From JAEUOS01 sp965279115 (GTDB lineage Bacteria; Pseudomonadota; Gammaproteobacteria; Burkholderiales; JAEUOS01): a stretch of DNA of 64,000 bases. The DNA lies in assembly GCA_965279115.1 (NCBI GenBank), contig OZ257137.1:3596001-3660000 (forward strand). The letters run 5' to 3'. The notes under the pieces are model-generated. The model was not told the origin of the DNA. It did not search any database and worked only from the letters and a program-made list of their open reading frames with translations. A program made the position numbers and the translations under genes. The stretch's first letter is position 1. Each line of letters starts with the position of its first letter. This document shows positions 16,600 to 26,527 of this stretch, piece by piece.

Positions 16600-19500
16600 T
16601 CAATACAGGATTTCACGCCAGGAGACTCGTCCAGGTTGCCCCGGAAGCTTGAGATCGAGCTTCTCAAGCTGGCCGCCGGTCGGGTTCTGGAAGCCCACGA
16701 ACTGCGTGCCTTTTGCCACCAGCGTCGGGGGCTGCGCCGAGCCGCCTGCGACACGTCGTGAACTGACCGCCACATTGATCGGATTGGCGGTGGTCCCAAC
16801 ATTCACCAGATCGGCCGCATTCACAAGTGAGTTGGCGTCAAGGTCGAACACGGAGGCATCCGGGCGCGCTCCGGTTCCGATCATCAGGGTGATGTTGTCA
16901 CCCGCGGTGGAACCCAGACAGGTGTTGCCGACCGGCCACAGCGAACCGTAGAACACCACCCCGCTGCGAACGAAAGGCGAGAAAATGATCCGCTCGCCCG
17001 TCGGTACGCCGCTCGCCTGGCCGTTGAACAAGTCAAGATACCAGCCACGCTGATTGGCCAACGTATTCTGCACGTTGCTCACCGCCGCGACCTTGTCGGC
17101 GAGGGCCGGGGCTCCATCCCACAAGGTATTGTCGGGCGTTGTCCGATTGCTGGTCCCGTAATTCGGCTGGTGTCGTGTCGTGATCCTGCTGATCGATCCA
17201 TCCGGGTTGGTGACGATATTGGTGATGCCTGGTTGCAGCAGCTGGGGCATGAGTACGCTTCGGCCTGAAACCGATGTGCCATCGAGCTTGTCCCAAATGC
17301 CGTAGATGGTTTGGGTCTTGTAGGTTGGGCCGGGAGGATCGATGTCGTTGCTTTCCAGATACTTGCCCGTACCGAATGACACGATGATCCCGTTACCCGT
17401 CGGGTGAAGGGCGGCTTCGACCCCTGCGGTGATCGGTTGCGCGTTTCCGGAACTGTCGACCGCGCTGAACAGCTTCAGCCGCGAGCCTGATGCCGTCCAG
17501 CTTGTGGGCGTTGTCGCGCTGACATCGAACTTCCAAAGCGAGCCCTCAAGGTCGCCGGCGTAGATCAGGTCGACCATGCTGTCGCCGTTGGTGTCGCCTG
17601 CGAATGGCGAACCGACGCCATTGGGTGTGGCTACGCTCCCGGTCCCGGTACTGAGCTTGATGTAGTCGGTGCCCTGCACCCATTTGCCTCCTGTGCCGGT
17701 CGGGCCATCCAGGAAAAGGATGAAAACATAAGCCTGCCCTGTCCTGCTCACCGTGCAACCCGCCGGAAGATAGGGGTCGGCGGTCGTTCCAGTGCCGGAA
17801 GCACAGGCGATCTCGGCCGGATCGGCGGAAGGGCCTTGCGAGTTGTTGTACCCACCACTCAGAATGGCTGCCCACTTCCCGTTTCGCATTTTGCGGATAA
17901 CGGGAGTTCCGAAGGTAAACCCGAGATCGGGGTCGTCAGCGTCGGTGAATTCCCACAAGACCAATGAGGCCGCGTTGGCTTCGCTGAAGTTTTCAGGATT
18001 CGTGACATCGAGCGCGTAAATGCCTTGGCCGCCACGGTTCAGGCCGCCTACGAGCACGGTCTTCCAGTTGCTCCCGACCAGAGCATCTTCAACGGCAGGT
18101 GAACCGTCGACGAAGTACTCATGAGAATAGGCGCGAGAGGTCAGTTTGCTGAGATTGCGATACACCGTGCTGGGAATGTAGCCCAGCAATTCTGCTCCAG
18201 GCTGGGTCTTGCCGACACCACACTGTGAAGGGCGGGTTTCGGTTCCGGGCGGGCACGCGTTGAACCCATGCAGCATGCCGTCGTTTGCGCCGACGTAAAG
18301 AACCGGCTTGCGGTTACGGTTGGCGGACGCGAAGCTCAAATAGGTCGCGTCCGGGTGTCCCGCATCGGGTGCGCCCACGAAGTTCGGATTGGAGTTGACG
18401 ATATCGCCAAGCTTTGTGGTGGTGCGACGGCGGAAATTGGTGCTTGAGATGCCCTCGTTGGTGCCATCGCCGCGCAGATACTCCAGTCGCTTGTTGCCCG
18501 GGTCGGTTGCCGCGCTATAAGGGGCCGGAACCGGGTCACCCGTCGCGGTGTCGGGATTCAATCGCAAGGCGGTCACCTGGGCGGTGGTGAGTTCTGTCGA
18601 CAGCGGGCTTGACGGATCGGTCGGCCAGCGGAACGCGATGCCCTGCGGGGCACCCGAGGCAACGCCCTTGTTGTAGGTCAGGATGACCCGATTGCTTGGC
18701 GAAACCGTTGCCGAGTTCAGGTCTATCTGGCCACCGTCCCAGTCCGCCGTGGTGTTCGGCGTACCGGTAGAGGCGTTGACGCCGAAGGCGTTCATCTTGC
18801 CGCTCCAGTCCGACGGGTTGAATACCGCCTGGTAGATGCGGGTGCTGGTGTTAAGGCGCGACGAATTGGCCGCCACCGCCGAAGCCGCAGCTGCCTGCAG
18901 GATGCTGACAAAAAGTTTGTCCAGCGCGGACTCGAGCCCGAGCGGATTGGACACCAGGAAGTAATTGTCCGGGATGCCATCACTGCCGAGCGCGCCGGTT
19001 GCGTTATTGAAATTGTCATACTCGACCGCGACATCGGGCACGTTGTTGCCGTTGCTGTCGACAAAGCCGCCGTATTTCGCTGCATACCAAAGCGGGTCGT
19101 TGAGGGATTGCGCCGCACCGGTCGTGGAATTGGTATAGACGGCAGTGGTGGCGTTGTCCGGGGCGTTGCAGTTGTTGCAACCGCCCGTCGCGTTGACCCG
19201 CGTGTTGGGCGTCACCGTGATATTGGTCGGATCGTTGTAATTGAAGTTGTAGATGCCGGAGTGAAAGTGTGGGCCATCTTGCGTGGTGCCGCTGATGGTG
19301 TAGCCAAACCCTTGCGGATTGGCGGTCGAGGCGGCAACCACATTGGTCGTAATCGTTGTTTGCGTCGCGGTGACGGTGTAGTCGATCACGCCCCAGACGT
19401 CCTGGTCATAGTCCCCGCCCTGCTCGCTGTCTTCCCAGTTGACATACATGCGGCCGGTCACGGTAGTCGGTGTTGTGGTCTGGCTGACGATCTTGACATC

Positions 19501-21879
19501 GACAATGGCGCCAGAACCGATCCGGCCTACTACGCCATTCGCGTTGGTCAGCCTGTAGGTCGGCTGGATCACCACCTTTTGACCACTGCTGCCACCTGGG
19601 ACTGAAACCTCGATGCGCGGCACGTTGGTGGCCAGCGATATCCCGTAGGTGGACACCTTGAGGGATTTCTTGTCGGTTGCTGGAATGGAGGCGTCGAGGT
19701 CGGTGCGAATGCGATTGGTGCGGGCGGCGAACGCCATGCCGCTCATCAGGTAAGTGCCGTTGAGTGAAGGCGCTTCCGGGCACAAGCCCTGGACGCCACC
19801 CAGGGACCCTCCCCCGCTAAAGGGCTTTGCGTCACACAATGAATTGGAGGTCACGCCATTGTCTCCAACAAAAAACGACTTCCCGTCAAGCCCTTCAAGT
19901 GAGCCGACCTTGTCCGTTGCAGTCTTTGCGGAGAATCCGGAAATAGCTCCGTTGAACGGGTCGAGCGGTGAGGTCACCAGTTGATCATAGTCCTTCGAGC
20001 TCACACTGGCGTTGAACAGCAATACGTTGAGCGGCGTGCAATAGTTGTCCTTCGTGATCACCTTGTTGGGGTTAGGCCACGTGGCGGTATTGAGACCGGA
20101 AAAAAGCCCCGTATCGCTGGTCTGGAAGGCAGGGGTGGGAGCGGTGGCGCCGGCGAAATAGCGCAATGACTCGGCGTAGATTTCGGACATCGGATTGCCC
20201 CATGAGCGACACATGTTGTCGACCAATTGGCTTGACGTCAGCTGATAGGTGCAGTTGCCGTCGGCACCGATATACGTGCCATCGTTGTAGTCGTATCCGT
20301 AGATGCGCAGGCGGCTCAAGGTGCCGATGATGCTTCCGCTACTCGGGTTCGAGAAGACACCACTGCTGTTGATCTCGTCCGACATCGAACCGACGTTCTT
20401 GCGCAGAACACCTCCGGAGGTGTTCTTGGAGTAGCTGCCGGTCATCAGGCCGAAGCTGATACGCCCATCGTCACCATAGACCTGCAACAGGCCGATCGGC
20501 TTGTACTCGCCGGTTTGATCGTACTGCTTGCATTTCTCGGTGGTCTTCTGGCCAGCGGGCGTGGGCGTGAACGACTTGTGGCAAGCCTCCACCATCACAC
20601 GGTATTCGCCGTAGTCGACGCCATACCCCAGGCCCTTGGCCGGTACCGGGGAACTGTTGATTGAAGAGGCGTCCTTGTTGGGGTTTTCTGCGCTGGCATT
20701 GAGGCCCGACAACGCCGCTTGATTGCCGTTGGAGCTGCGATTGATCCCGAAGCCGCCTTGCATGTTGTTCTTTTGCTCATACCAGTAGCACTGAAACCGC
20801 TCGTTGGCGCCCCACAATTCGAAATTGCCGGCGGCGATCTTCATCCGCGGCGTGTATGAATTGCTGTGCGAATACCGGTTTGAACCCGAGGTATCACCTT
20901 GGGTGTAATTGCAGATGGAGATGCCGGTGCTGCTCAGATTGAGCATCTTCCAGCTGGTATCAGTGGTTCCTGATGGCGGCGTTACCGCGGCCGGGCTCAA
21001 TGTCGGAGTCGGTGGGGTCGTCGAGTAGTCGATGCTCACAAAATTGCCGCCGCCATCGACCTGCAGCACGACGCGGCCGGTATTGTTCTTGTCAACCAGG
21101 CGGCCGGTCTTGGTAGTGCCAAACGTCGCGGAAGTGGCAACGACCTGGTCGCCATAGCCCAGGGTATCGATGAACCATTGCGGCACGCCGTTGAAGGTGA
21201 TGGTACCGGTGGCCGCCAGGTCGATTGCAGGCGCTACGGTAAATCCGGCGGCGTGTGTGGTGTCCGTAGTGGTGGGGGTAGTTTGCACGGGGAACGGTGT
21301 CAACTGGTTGACATCGGTCCCGCCGTACCACTTGGCAAAAGAGTGCGCGTCACTGGGCAAATTGGCACGCTCGAGCAGCGTATTGGCGTTGGTGCCACTC
21401 GGGGACGTTGCGTTATCCCGCCGACGCATGCCACCGTACAGAAGCTTGCGCACCGTATCCATGCGCGTCATGGTTGCCCAGTTGAGGAAGTTTCCGCTCC
21501 ATTTGGTGCCGTCACAGTACTTTGTGGTGGTGTAGGAGGTCGGGGCATAGTGGCTCAGGCTTTCAAGGCCATTGCCAACCACGTAGTCATAGCACTTGTA
21601 ACTGTCGAAATAGCCGTAATAGTCGATGCTGTGCTTGTAGGTGGTTTCAAGTTTGCCGTCGTTGTCGAGGTCAGAGTAGTCGTTGTAGGCCTTCTTGAAC
21701 AGCTGCTGGTCCTTGGAAATGTCGAGCATCACCAGGGGGGGAATGGGCGGCGTCACGAACAGCGGCGCCTTCACCAGATTCAGCAAGGCGGCCGAGGCGG
21801 CGATCGGTTCAAGCAAGAGGCTTGCGGATATGACCGCGCATATGGCACGGCGTACTCCGATTCGGGCTAGGAAACGCAT
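16600..21879 (-). CDS. pilY1: PilY1/PilC-family type IV pilus-tip adhesin
   Basis: The 1,759-residue protein has a signal peptide (ISASLLLEPIAASA), a large variable N-terminal region, and a C-terminal beta-propeller typical of PilC/PilY1 (VLYVGANDGMLHGFNA, TVLVGGLNRGGQGIYALDV). The calcium site is in FAGDTNGDSMVDLIYAGDLE, and other Asp-rich loops occur at YSDLDNDGKLETTY (near residue 69) and DSNGNNVPDVAVEYD. A dockerin-like DLDANSLVNAADLVN lies near the C-terminus. GGAG stands nine bases before the ATG. It is probably exported at the pilus tip and involved in adhesion and pilus extension. Confidence 0.94.
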   Translation of the reverse strand: MRFLARIGVRRAICAVISASLLLEPIAASAALLNLVKAPLFVTPPIPPLVMLDISKDQQLFKKAYNDYSDLDNDGKLETTYKHSIDYYGYFDSYKCYDYVVGNGLESLSHYAPTSYTTTKYCDGTKWSGNFLNWATMTRMDTVRKLLYGGMRRRDNATSPSGTNANTLLERANLPSDAHSFAKWYGGTDVNQLTPFPVQTTPTTTDTTHAAGFTVAPAIDLAATGTITFNGVPQWFIDTLGYGDQVVATSATFGTTKTGRLVDKNNTGRVVLQVDGGGNFVSIDYSTTPPTPTLSPAAVTPPSGTTDTSWKMLNLSSTGISICNYTQGDTSGSNRYSHSNSYTPRMKIAAGNFELWGANERFQCYWYEQKNNMQGGFGINRSSNGNQAALSGLNASAENPNKDASSINSSPVPAKGLGYGVDYGEYRVMVEACHKSFTPTPAGQKTTEKCKQYDQTGEYKPIGLLQVYGDDGRISFGLMTGSYSKNTSGGVLRKNVGSMSDEINSSGVFSNPSSGSIIGTLSRLRIYGYDYNDGTYIGADGNCTYQLTSSQLVDNMCRSWGNPMSEIYAESLRYFAGATAPTPAFQTSDTGLFSGLNTATWPNPNKVITKDNYCTPLNVLLFNASVSSKDYDQLVTSPLDPFNGAISGFSAKTATDKVGSLEGLDGKSFFVGDNGVTSNSLCDAKPFSGGGSLGGVQGLCPEAPSLNGTYLMSGMAFAARTNRIRTDLDASIPATDKKSLKVSTYGISLATNVPRIEVSVPGGSSGQKVVIQPTYRLTNANGVVGRIGSGAIVDVKIVSQTTTPTTVTGRMYVNWEDSEQGGDYDQDVWGVIDYTVTATQTTITTNVVAASTANPQGFGYTISGTTQDGPHFHSGIYNFNYNDPTNITVTPNTRVNATGGCNNCNAPDNATTAVYTNSTTGAAQSLNDPLWYAAKYGGFVDSNGNNVPDVAVEYDNFNNATGALGSDGIPDNYFLVSNPLGLESALDKLFVSILQAAAASAVAANSSRLNTSTRIYQAVFNPSDWSGKMNAFGVNASTGTPNTTADWDGGQIDLNSATVSPSNRVILTYNKGVASGAPQGIAFRWPTDPSSPLSTELTTAQVTALRLNPDTATGDPVPAPYSAATDPGNKRLEYLRGDGTNEGISSTNFRRRTTTKLGDIVNSNPNFVGAPDAGHPDATYLSFASANRNRKPVLYVGANDGMLHGFNACPPGTETRPSQCGVGKTQPGAELLGYIPSTVYRNLSKLTSRAYSHEYFVDGSPAVEDALVGSNWKTVLVGGLNRGGQGIYALDVTNPENFSEANAASLVLWEFTDADDPDLGFTFGTPVIRKMRNGKWAAILSGGYNNSQGPSADPAEIACASGTGTTADPYLPAGCTVSRTGQAYVFILFLDGPTGTGGKWVQGTDYIKLSTGTGSVATPNGVGSPFAGDTNGDSMVDLIYAGDLEGSLWKFDVSATTPTSWTASGSRLKLFSAVDSSGNAQPITAGVEAALHPTGNGIIVSFGTGKYLESNDIDPPGPTYKTQTIYGIWDKLDGTSVSGRSVLMPQLLQPGITNIVTNPDGSISRITTRHQPNYGTSNRTTPDNTLWDGAPALADKVAAVSNVQNTLANQRGWYLDLFNGQASGVPTGERIIFSPFVRSGVVFYGSLWPVGNTCLGSTAGDNITLMIGTGARPDASVFDLDANSLVNAADLVNVGTTANPINVAVSSRRVAGGSAQPPTLVAKGTQFVGFQNPTGGQLEKLDLKLPGQPGRVSWREILY

Positions 21880-21916
21880 GATGGAAATCTCCGAATAGAT
21901 GCGGCTATGACATCGC

Positions 21917-22558
21917 CTAGAGGCGCACGGTCATCTGCAGGGTTACCTGCGTATTTGAGTTGCCGCCGAAGCCGCGGGCGGTGATGCGATAGTAGTATTG
22001 TGGGCAGCCTGCACCGCCGATGGATGCGCCGGAGCTTGGGGTGCACAAGGCTTCAATGACGTATTGCGGCTGGATCGCGACCTGCGGAATTCTTTCAGCG
22101 GTGGTTCCCGCCATTGTGTAGGTGCCGAAGGTCACGGGATAAACGGCGCCCGTGCCGCTCGCGCTCCAGTTGGTGATATTGAGCAGCGGATAGTTCGGAT
22201 AGCTTCCCGTAGGCAGGCAAAGTCCGGCGGTGGAGCAGGTCCCTGCCGTGCCGGTACCATCGCCGAAATTGGTGGCACCGGAAATCACCGGAGAGCGCTT
22301 GGTGCATGAGGCCGCTCCGGGGGCGCAGGCGCCATTGATGTCGTACCAGGCGTCGCGCAACGCGGCCTCCGCCGCGGTCAGCGCGTTGTTCGAGTCGCGT
22401 GAATTGCCGGCCATGCGTTCTTCAGAAGAGGTCGACTGCAGGCTGGCCACGCCCAGCATGGTGATGATCATCAGGAAAAGCAGGGCAACCACCAGAACGG
22501 CGCCTTCTTGGCGTGCTGGCGACGCATGCGGCATGCGGGGCCGGTATTGGATGTTCAT
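21917..22558 (-). CDS. pilX: Type IV pilus minor pilin assembly protein PilX
   Basis: The 213-residue protein starts MNIQYRPRMPHASPARQEGA, then has the hydrophobic VLVVALLFLMIITMLGVASL and the PilX signature EERMAGNSRDSNNALTAAEA. There is no canonical Phe after the Gly, as is normal for PilX. The ATG overlaps the pilW stop by four bases, which decides the start; the frame is open far upstream in the shadow of pilW. It forms the minor-pilin priming complex with FimT, PilV, PilW and PilE. Confidence 0.93.
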   Translation of the reverse strand: MNIQYRPRMPHASPARQEGAVLVVALLFLMIITMLGVASLQSTSSEERMAGNSRDSNNALTAAEAALRDAWYDINGACAPGAASCTKRSPVISGATNFGDGTGTAGTCSTAGLCLPTGSYPNYPLLNITNWSASGTGAVYPVTFGTYTMAGTTAERIPQVAIQPQYVIEALCTPSSGASIGGAGCPQYYYRITARGFGGNSNTQVTLQMTVRL

Positions 22559-23406
22559 CTGACGCGATTCCGCAAATTGATCGTGGTGTATAGGACCCGC
22601 CGGACGAAACGGTCGGTGTAGGTGTAATTGACGCCGGCAAGCGAGTAAGTGGTCGAGGCGACGGTGAGGTTGGTGGCCGTCGGCGAGCGCATCAGGAGCC
22701 AGAGGCGGACGCTGACGACCATGTCCAGCTGATCGGCCGCGGTCACATCCGCGATGCGCTGATACACGTTTGCGGAACCGTCGGCGTCGGTGTCGACTCC
22801 GTACAAGATCTGCATGTTGTCCACATCGGGTACAAGTTCCTGCCAGTTGGTGCCGTTGTCCGTACTGCAATAGAGCGAACTGGATAGCGTGCCGTCCGGT
22901 TTGGTTGCGGGGCGAACGGCGATCAAATTCGCCGAGGTGGTGTTGAAATCCACATAGCCACCAGCGCAGTTGACAATGGTCTGGTCGGGGGTGCCCGCAC
23001 CGTTGCCGCTTCCCTGGTACCGCACGGTTATGGTGTCTGGTGCCGTCGCAGGGGAAGATGCTGTCGGCTTGACGGGATCGGTTCCCGAAGGCATTCCGGA
23101 GGTGGTCAGATTGTCGACGCCAGTGATGGCGGGCGCCGACGCTTTCGGAAAAATGTCGTTCGGATTAAGGCCCGCGTTGCTCGGGAATCCGGCCAGGCGG
23201 ATCGTTCGGGTCAGAATGATGGAGGCGGAGCGCATGTTTTCCTGCATGCGCGCGGAATCCTCCTGGCTGGAAAAACTCTGGCGCGAGCCAACAAAAATCT
23301 GGCCCACAACCAGCGATACGATCAGCCCGATCGCGATCGCGACCATGAATTCAACGATCGTGAAGCCGCGCGCGGCTGCATTCATGCCAGGTTGGAGGTT
23401 TTTCAT
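22555..23406 (-). CDS. pilW: Type IV pilus minor pilin PilW
   Basis: This 283-residue prepilin has the cleavage motif RGFTIVEFMVAIAIGLIVSL at about residues 13-32, with Glu+5. It then shows SFSSQEDSARMQENMRSAS, the typical PilW helix, and a large C-terminal domain with a DTDADGS calcium-like loop. It overlaps pilV and pilX by four bases on each side, so the three are translationally coupled. Confidence 0.93.
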   Translation of the reverse strand: MKNLQPGMNAAARGFTIVEFMVAIAIGLIVSLVVGQIFVGSRQSFSSQEDSARMQENMRSASIILTRTIRLAGFPSNAGLNPNDIFPKASAPAITGVDNLTTSGMPSGTDPVKPTASSPATAPDTITVRYQGSGNGAGTPDQTIVNCAGGYVDFNTTSANLIAVRPATKPDGTLSSSLYCSTDNGTNWQELVPDVDNMQILYGVDTDADGSANVYQRIADVTAADQLDMVVSVRLWLLMRSPTATNLTVASTTYSLAGVNYTYTDRFVRRVLYTTINLRNRVR

Positions 23407-24041
23407 GGGATGAAGGTCGTCATGAATACCCGATAGCCACCATTCGGATTGACCGTGGTGTCGTCGCTGCTGCGATCGTCAAGCCAGTAGATCTTGATGG
23501 CGTACTTGGGCCCCACGCCGTTGCATTGGTGGGTGATGGTGCCGCCGGAATAGCTGCCGGGAAGATTGGAATTGTCGCGGCAGACGATGCCAACGCCGCT
23601 GCCCAGACGGGCCTTGATGGCTTGCTGCCATTCGTATGCATCCTGGCTGGCCATGTCGGTCGTCGCGCAACCGGAGCCGGCTGCGGTATAGCCTATGCAT
23701 GCCGGCTTCGCGTTCAGGTAAGGGCTGCCGACCGCATTCGGGTCTGAGGAAGGCATGTTGTAGTTGACGCCCGCATCGGCGTTGCCGCCGGACATCGACC
23801 AGTCGGCCTGGTTGGACCGCATGCGGTCGATCATGTCGTAAGCCAGCTGGGTCGCGATGGTGCGCTGCTGCGCGCTGTGGGTGAACTGTATGCCGGTGAC
23901 CATCAATGCCGCCACGCCGAGCATGCCGAACGAGAGGATCACGATCGCGACCATGACCTCGATCAGTGTGAAGCCGGCCTCGAGCGGGCGCCGGATGCCG
24001 CCGTGCCGCCGGGATGGGTACCTGGATATGCGCGCGTTCAT
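23403..24041 (-). CDS. pilV: Type IV pilus minor pilin PilV
   Basis: This is a 212-residue prepilin with AGFTLIEVMVAIVILSFGML, the motif that separates PilV from the other pilins, followed by THSAQQRTIATQLAYDMIDRMR. The start ATG at 24041 overlaps the fimT stop by four bases. The long Arg-rich leader before the cleavage site is typical for minor pilins. Confidence 0.93.
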   Translation of the reverse strand: MNARISRYPSRRHGGIRRPLEAGFTLIEVMVAIVILSFGMLGVAALMVTGIQFTHSAQQRTIATQLAYDMIDRMRSNQADWSMSGGNADAGVNYNMPSSDPNAVGSPYLNAKPACIGYTAAGSGCATTDMASQDAYEWQQAIKARLGSGVGIVCRDNSNLPGSYSGGTITHQCNGVGPKYAIKIYWLDDRSSDDTTVNPNGGYRVFMTTFIP

Positions 24042-24640
24042 GATTCGCACGCCGCCGTGGTGGCGTTGACGGTTTGCACGCGCCCCATCGTGTTGATGGT
24101 GATGGACCGCCCTGAGATTCCGGTGCCGGCGGCCGAGGGACACACGACGAAAGTCTTCGCCGCGTCGATGATCCCGAATGAACGGAAACCGATGTTCGCC
24201 AACGTCGAGGGAGTGGTGACAATCTTTACGGCGGTCGGGACCGGCTCCTTGACGCGGATCAGCGGTTCCGAAGCGTCCGACGTGTCACGCTGCTGATTGT
24301 TGTTGGCGTCCACGAAGGAGATCCATCCACCGCCCCAGGCCGAGCCGGAGCAGGTATTCATGTCGGTACTCGCACACATCACCACCCGCTGGGAGCGCTT
24401 GGCCGACTCGCTGCGTGCGATGGCGATGTCGTTGAGCAGGTCGGAGGTCGAGGTGCGCACCTGGTTGGTGATGATCATCGTGCGCAATGACGGCGCTGCA
24501 ACCGCCGACAACACGCCGACAATGGTCACCACGATCAGCAATTCGATGATCGTGAAGCCCGCTTGCTTCCGCGACAATGCCGGCGGATGCTTGATCCGCA
24601 CGCCGCAACGCGGTTTACTGCCTGAGCTTCCCATGTACAT
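24038..24640 (-). CDS. fimT: FimT/GspH-family pseudopilin
   Basis: The 200-residue prepilin has QAGFTIIELLIVVTIVGVLS near residues 27-46, then SLRTMIITNQVRTSTSDLLN and RSESAKRSQRVVMCAS, the conserved FimT/GspH segment ending in a small beta domain. The start is taken at the ATG at 24640; one two codons later is equally possible. It is the first gene of the fimT-pilV-pilW-pilX-pilY1-pilE operon and diverges from a glycosyltransferase. FimT proteins have been linked to DNA binding during natural transformation in other bacteria. Confidence 0.88.
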   Translation of the reverse strand: MYMGSSGSKPRCGVRIKHPPALSRKQAGFTIIELLIVVTIVGVLSAVAAPSLRTMIITNQVRTSTSDLLNDIAIARSESAKRSQRVVMCASTDMNTCSGSAWGGGWISFVDANNNQQRDTSDASEPLIRVKEPVPTAVKIVTTPSTLANIGFRSFGIIDAAKTFVVCPSAAGTGISGRSITINTMGRVQTVNATTAACES

Positions 24641-24780
24641 GAACGGCACGCCGCCTCTCCCTTTTGGCACACGGCTAAGATACCGCGTGTTTCGTGCAGC
24701 GCAACCGCTGCGGGATGAGTGGCAATTGGTGTCCGACGAGCGGAACCGGATTCCGAAGTGAAAGGGGTTTCGGATTGCGA

Positions 24781-25983
24781 ATGCTTTTCGCCTGGGAGTT
24801 GGGCGGTGGCTTGGGCCACCTGGCGCGGATCGACCCATGGATCGATCATTTCGCCCGCGGGGGGATCGAACCGATGCTGGCCGTTCGCGACCTTCACGCG
24901 ACCGCGCAGGCACCCGTATTCGCGGCACCCCTTGTGGTGCAGGCGCCGTTCCTGCCGCACGGCCCGTTCAAGGCGGGGTTCAGCGCCATCTCTTACCCTG
25001 AAATCCTGCTGGAGGCGGGATTTGGCAATGCTGCGACTCTGGATTTTCTCGTACGGGCGTGGCAATCCCTTTTTCGACTGGGACAGATTGACGCACTGGT
25101 GGCGGATTTTTCCCCGGCCGCCATGCTGGCCGCGAGGTTGTCCGGGATTCCGGTATTGCATCTGGGGGATGGCTTCACCATTCCGCCGGTTGGCGACCAG
25201 CATCGCCCATTTGCGTCAGCCATTGCAAATTCCGACCTCCGGATTCGCGATGCAACGGCGCGTGTACTTGCATGCGCGAACACCGTGTTGAAGGCCGCCG
25301 GGGGCGCACCGATGCAATCGGTCGCGGACCTTTATGCGACTGCAACGACAGTGCTGGCCACCTATCCTGAACTCGACCATTACCGGGGTTGCGCGAGGCA
25401 TACGGGTTTTTTCGGGCATTTCGAAATTCCGGGCGAGGACAGCGCCGGTTGGAAACCGGTTCCGGGGCCGCGTATCCTGGCCTACCTCAAGCCCACCGCG
25501 CCGGAGTTCGAGGCGACCGTGGATGTGCTGCGCCGGCTTCCTGCACAAACCCGCATTTATGCGTCGGGCGTGGTCCGGGTGGAAGATTCCGCATTTGGCG
25601 CGGGGATTGCGTGGCACGCTTCGCCAATGGCGCTTGCGTCAGCGGTGAGGGACGCGGACCTCGTGGTATCAAATGCGGGGCATGGGGCGACATGTGCCGC
25701 CTTGTTGGCGGGCAAACCGCTGTGCATGTTGCCGACCGTTCACGAGCAACTCCTGACCGCCCGTAACGTCGAGGCGATCGGAGCTGGAGCAACGCTGCTC
25801 CAGGTGCGTGATCCGACGCGAATCCGGCGGGCGATTGTGCGTGGAATTGAAGATCCGGCGATGCGGTCGGCAGCGCAGGATTTCGCCTTGCGCCACGCAG
25901 CCCAGTCAGCCAGTGCAGCCGTCCGGCTGGCAGAAACCGCCGATCGGTTTCTGGACCTTGTCAGCCACGGAGAAGCAACCTAA
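24781..25983 (+). CDS. GT-B fold glycosyltransferase (UGT/MGT-like)
   Basis: The 400-residue protein starts at the ATG at 24781: MLFAWELGGGLGHLARIDPW, with the Gly-rich acceptor loop of GT1/GT28 enzymes. The C-terminal donor-binding region reads DLVVSNAGHGATCAALLAGK followed by LPTVHEQLLTARNVEAIGAG, close to the UGT signature. It is cytoplasmic, with no signal peptide. It diverges from the minor-pilin operon, so a role in surface or pilin glycosylation is conceivable, but nothing in the sequence shows it. Confidence 0.82.
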   Translation: MLFAWELGGGLGHLARIDPWIDHFARGGIEPMLAVRDLHATAQAPVFAAPLVVQAPFLPHGPFKAGFSAISYPEILLEAGFGNAATLDFLVRAWQSLFRLGQIDALVADFSPAAMLAARLSGIPVLHLGDGFTIPPVGDQHRPFASAIANSDLRIRDATARVLACANTVLKAAGGAPMQSVADLYATATTVLATYPELDHYRGCARHTGFFGHFEIPGEDSAGWKPVPGPRILAYLKPTAPEFEATVDVLRRLPAQTRIYASGVVRVEDSAFGAGIAWHASPMALASAVRDADLVVSNAGHGATCAALLAGKPLCMLPTVHEQLLTARNVEAIGAGATLLQVRDPTRIRRAIVRGIEDPAMRSAAQDFALRHAAQSASAAVRLAETADRFLDLVSHGEAT

Positions 25984-26019
25984 ATTTCGTGCTGTTGTCT
26001 TCAGGAACCGGAGAACCCG

Positions 26020-26370
26020 ATGAAATTTTCAAATGCCAGGCGTGACGTCGAGGCTGTTGGCCTTTCCCCCAAGCTGCTTGCCGCGGCGCTGGCCCAGGCC
26101 GGCTTGCTTGCGGCGGTGTTTTCCTTGCCGGTATGCGCGGCGACCCTCCCCGGGCCGGCAAAGTCCGCCGGTGCGCAGGCGCTCGAACCGCTTCTGTACA
26201 TTGCGCAGGCTTCATCGGGCTATGGCAACTTGCATAGCGGTTCCGGCACGGGCACGACGCAATCCGGAACCACGAGCGGTACGCCAACAAAGCCCGCCGC
26301 TCCGCAAGGAAAAGGTGTCCCGGCGCCAAAACCCGCGCCCGCTCCGGATGGCAGAAATTCCACTCGGTAG
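26020..26370 (+). CDS. Small secreted hypothetical protein
   Basis: A 116-residue frame follows the glycosyltransferase by 36 bases and has a ribosome site (CCGGAGAA) seven bases before its ATG. The N-terminus carries a long hydrophobic stretch ending AVFSLPVCAA, consistent with a signal peptide or lipoprotein-like leader. The rest is low complexity: Gly/Ser/Thr-rich, then Pro/Ala/Lys-rich (KPAAPQGKGVPAPKPAPAPD). No domain is recognised. Codon use is GC3-rich like the neighbours, which supports it being real. Confidence 0.5.
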   Translation: MKFSNARRDVEAVGLSPKLLAAALAQAGLLAAVFSLPVCAATLPGPAKSAGAQALEPLLYIAQASSGYGNLHSGSGTGTTQSGTTSGTPTKPAAPQGKGVPAPKPAPAPDGRNSTR

Positions 26371-26527
26371 GCTGCCGGGCAGTCCACTGTTTGCGCTTGT
26401 CCGGGCGCAAGCCTTTCGCTAGGCAAACGGCCGGCCTGCTGCGCCAGGGGTTTGCGATATGTCGCAGTGACGTCCGGAGGTTGTTGATGGTTATACTAAA
26501 TAACTAAAACAGCCAACGGAGACAGTC

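Noticed and set aside
24641..24780. TGGCAC as a possible sigma-54 promoter for the pilus operon or glycosyltransferase
   Set aside because: The -12 GC at the required distance is absent on both strands.
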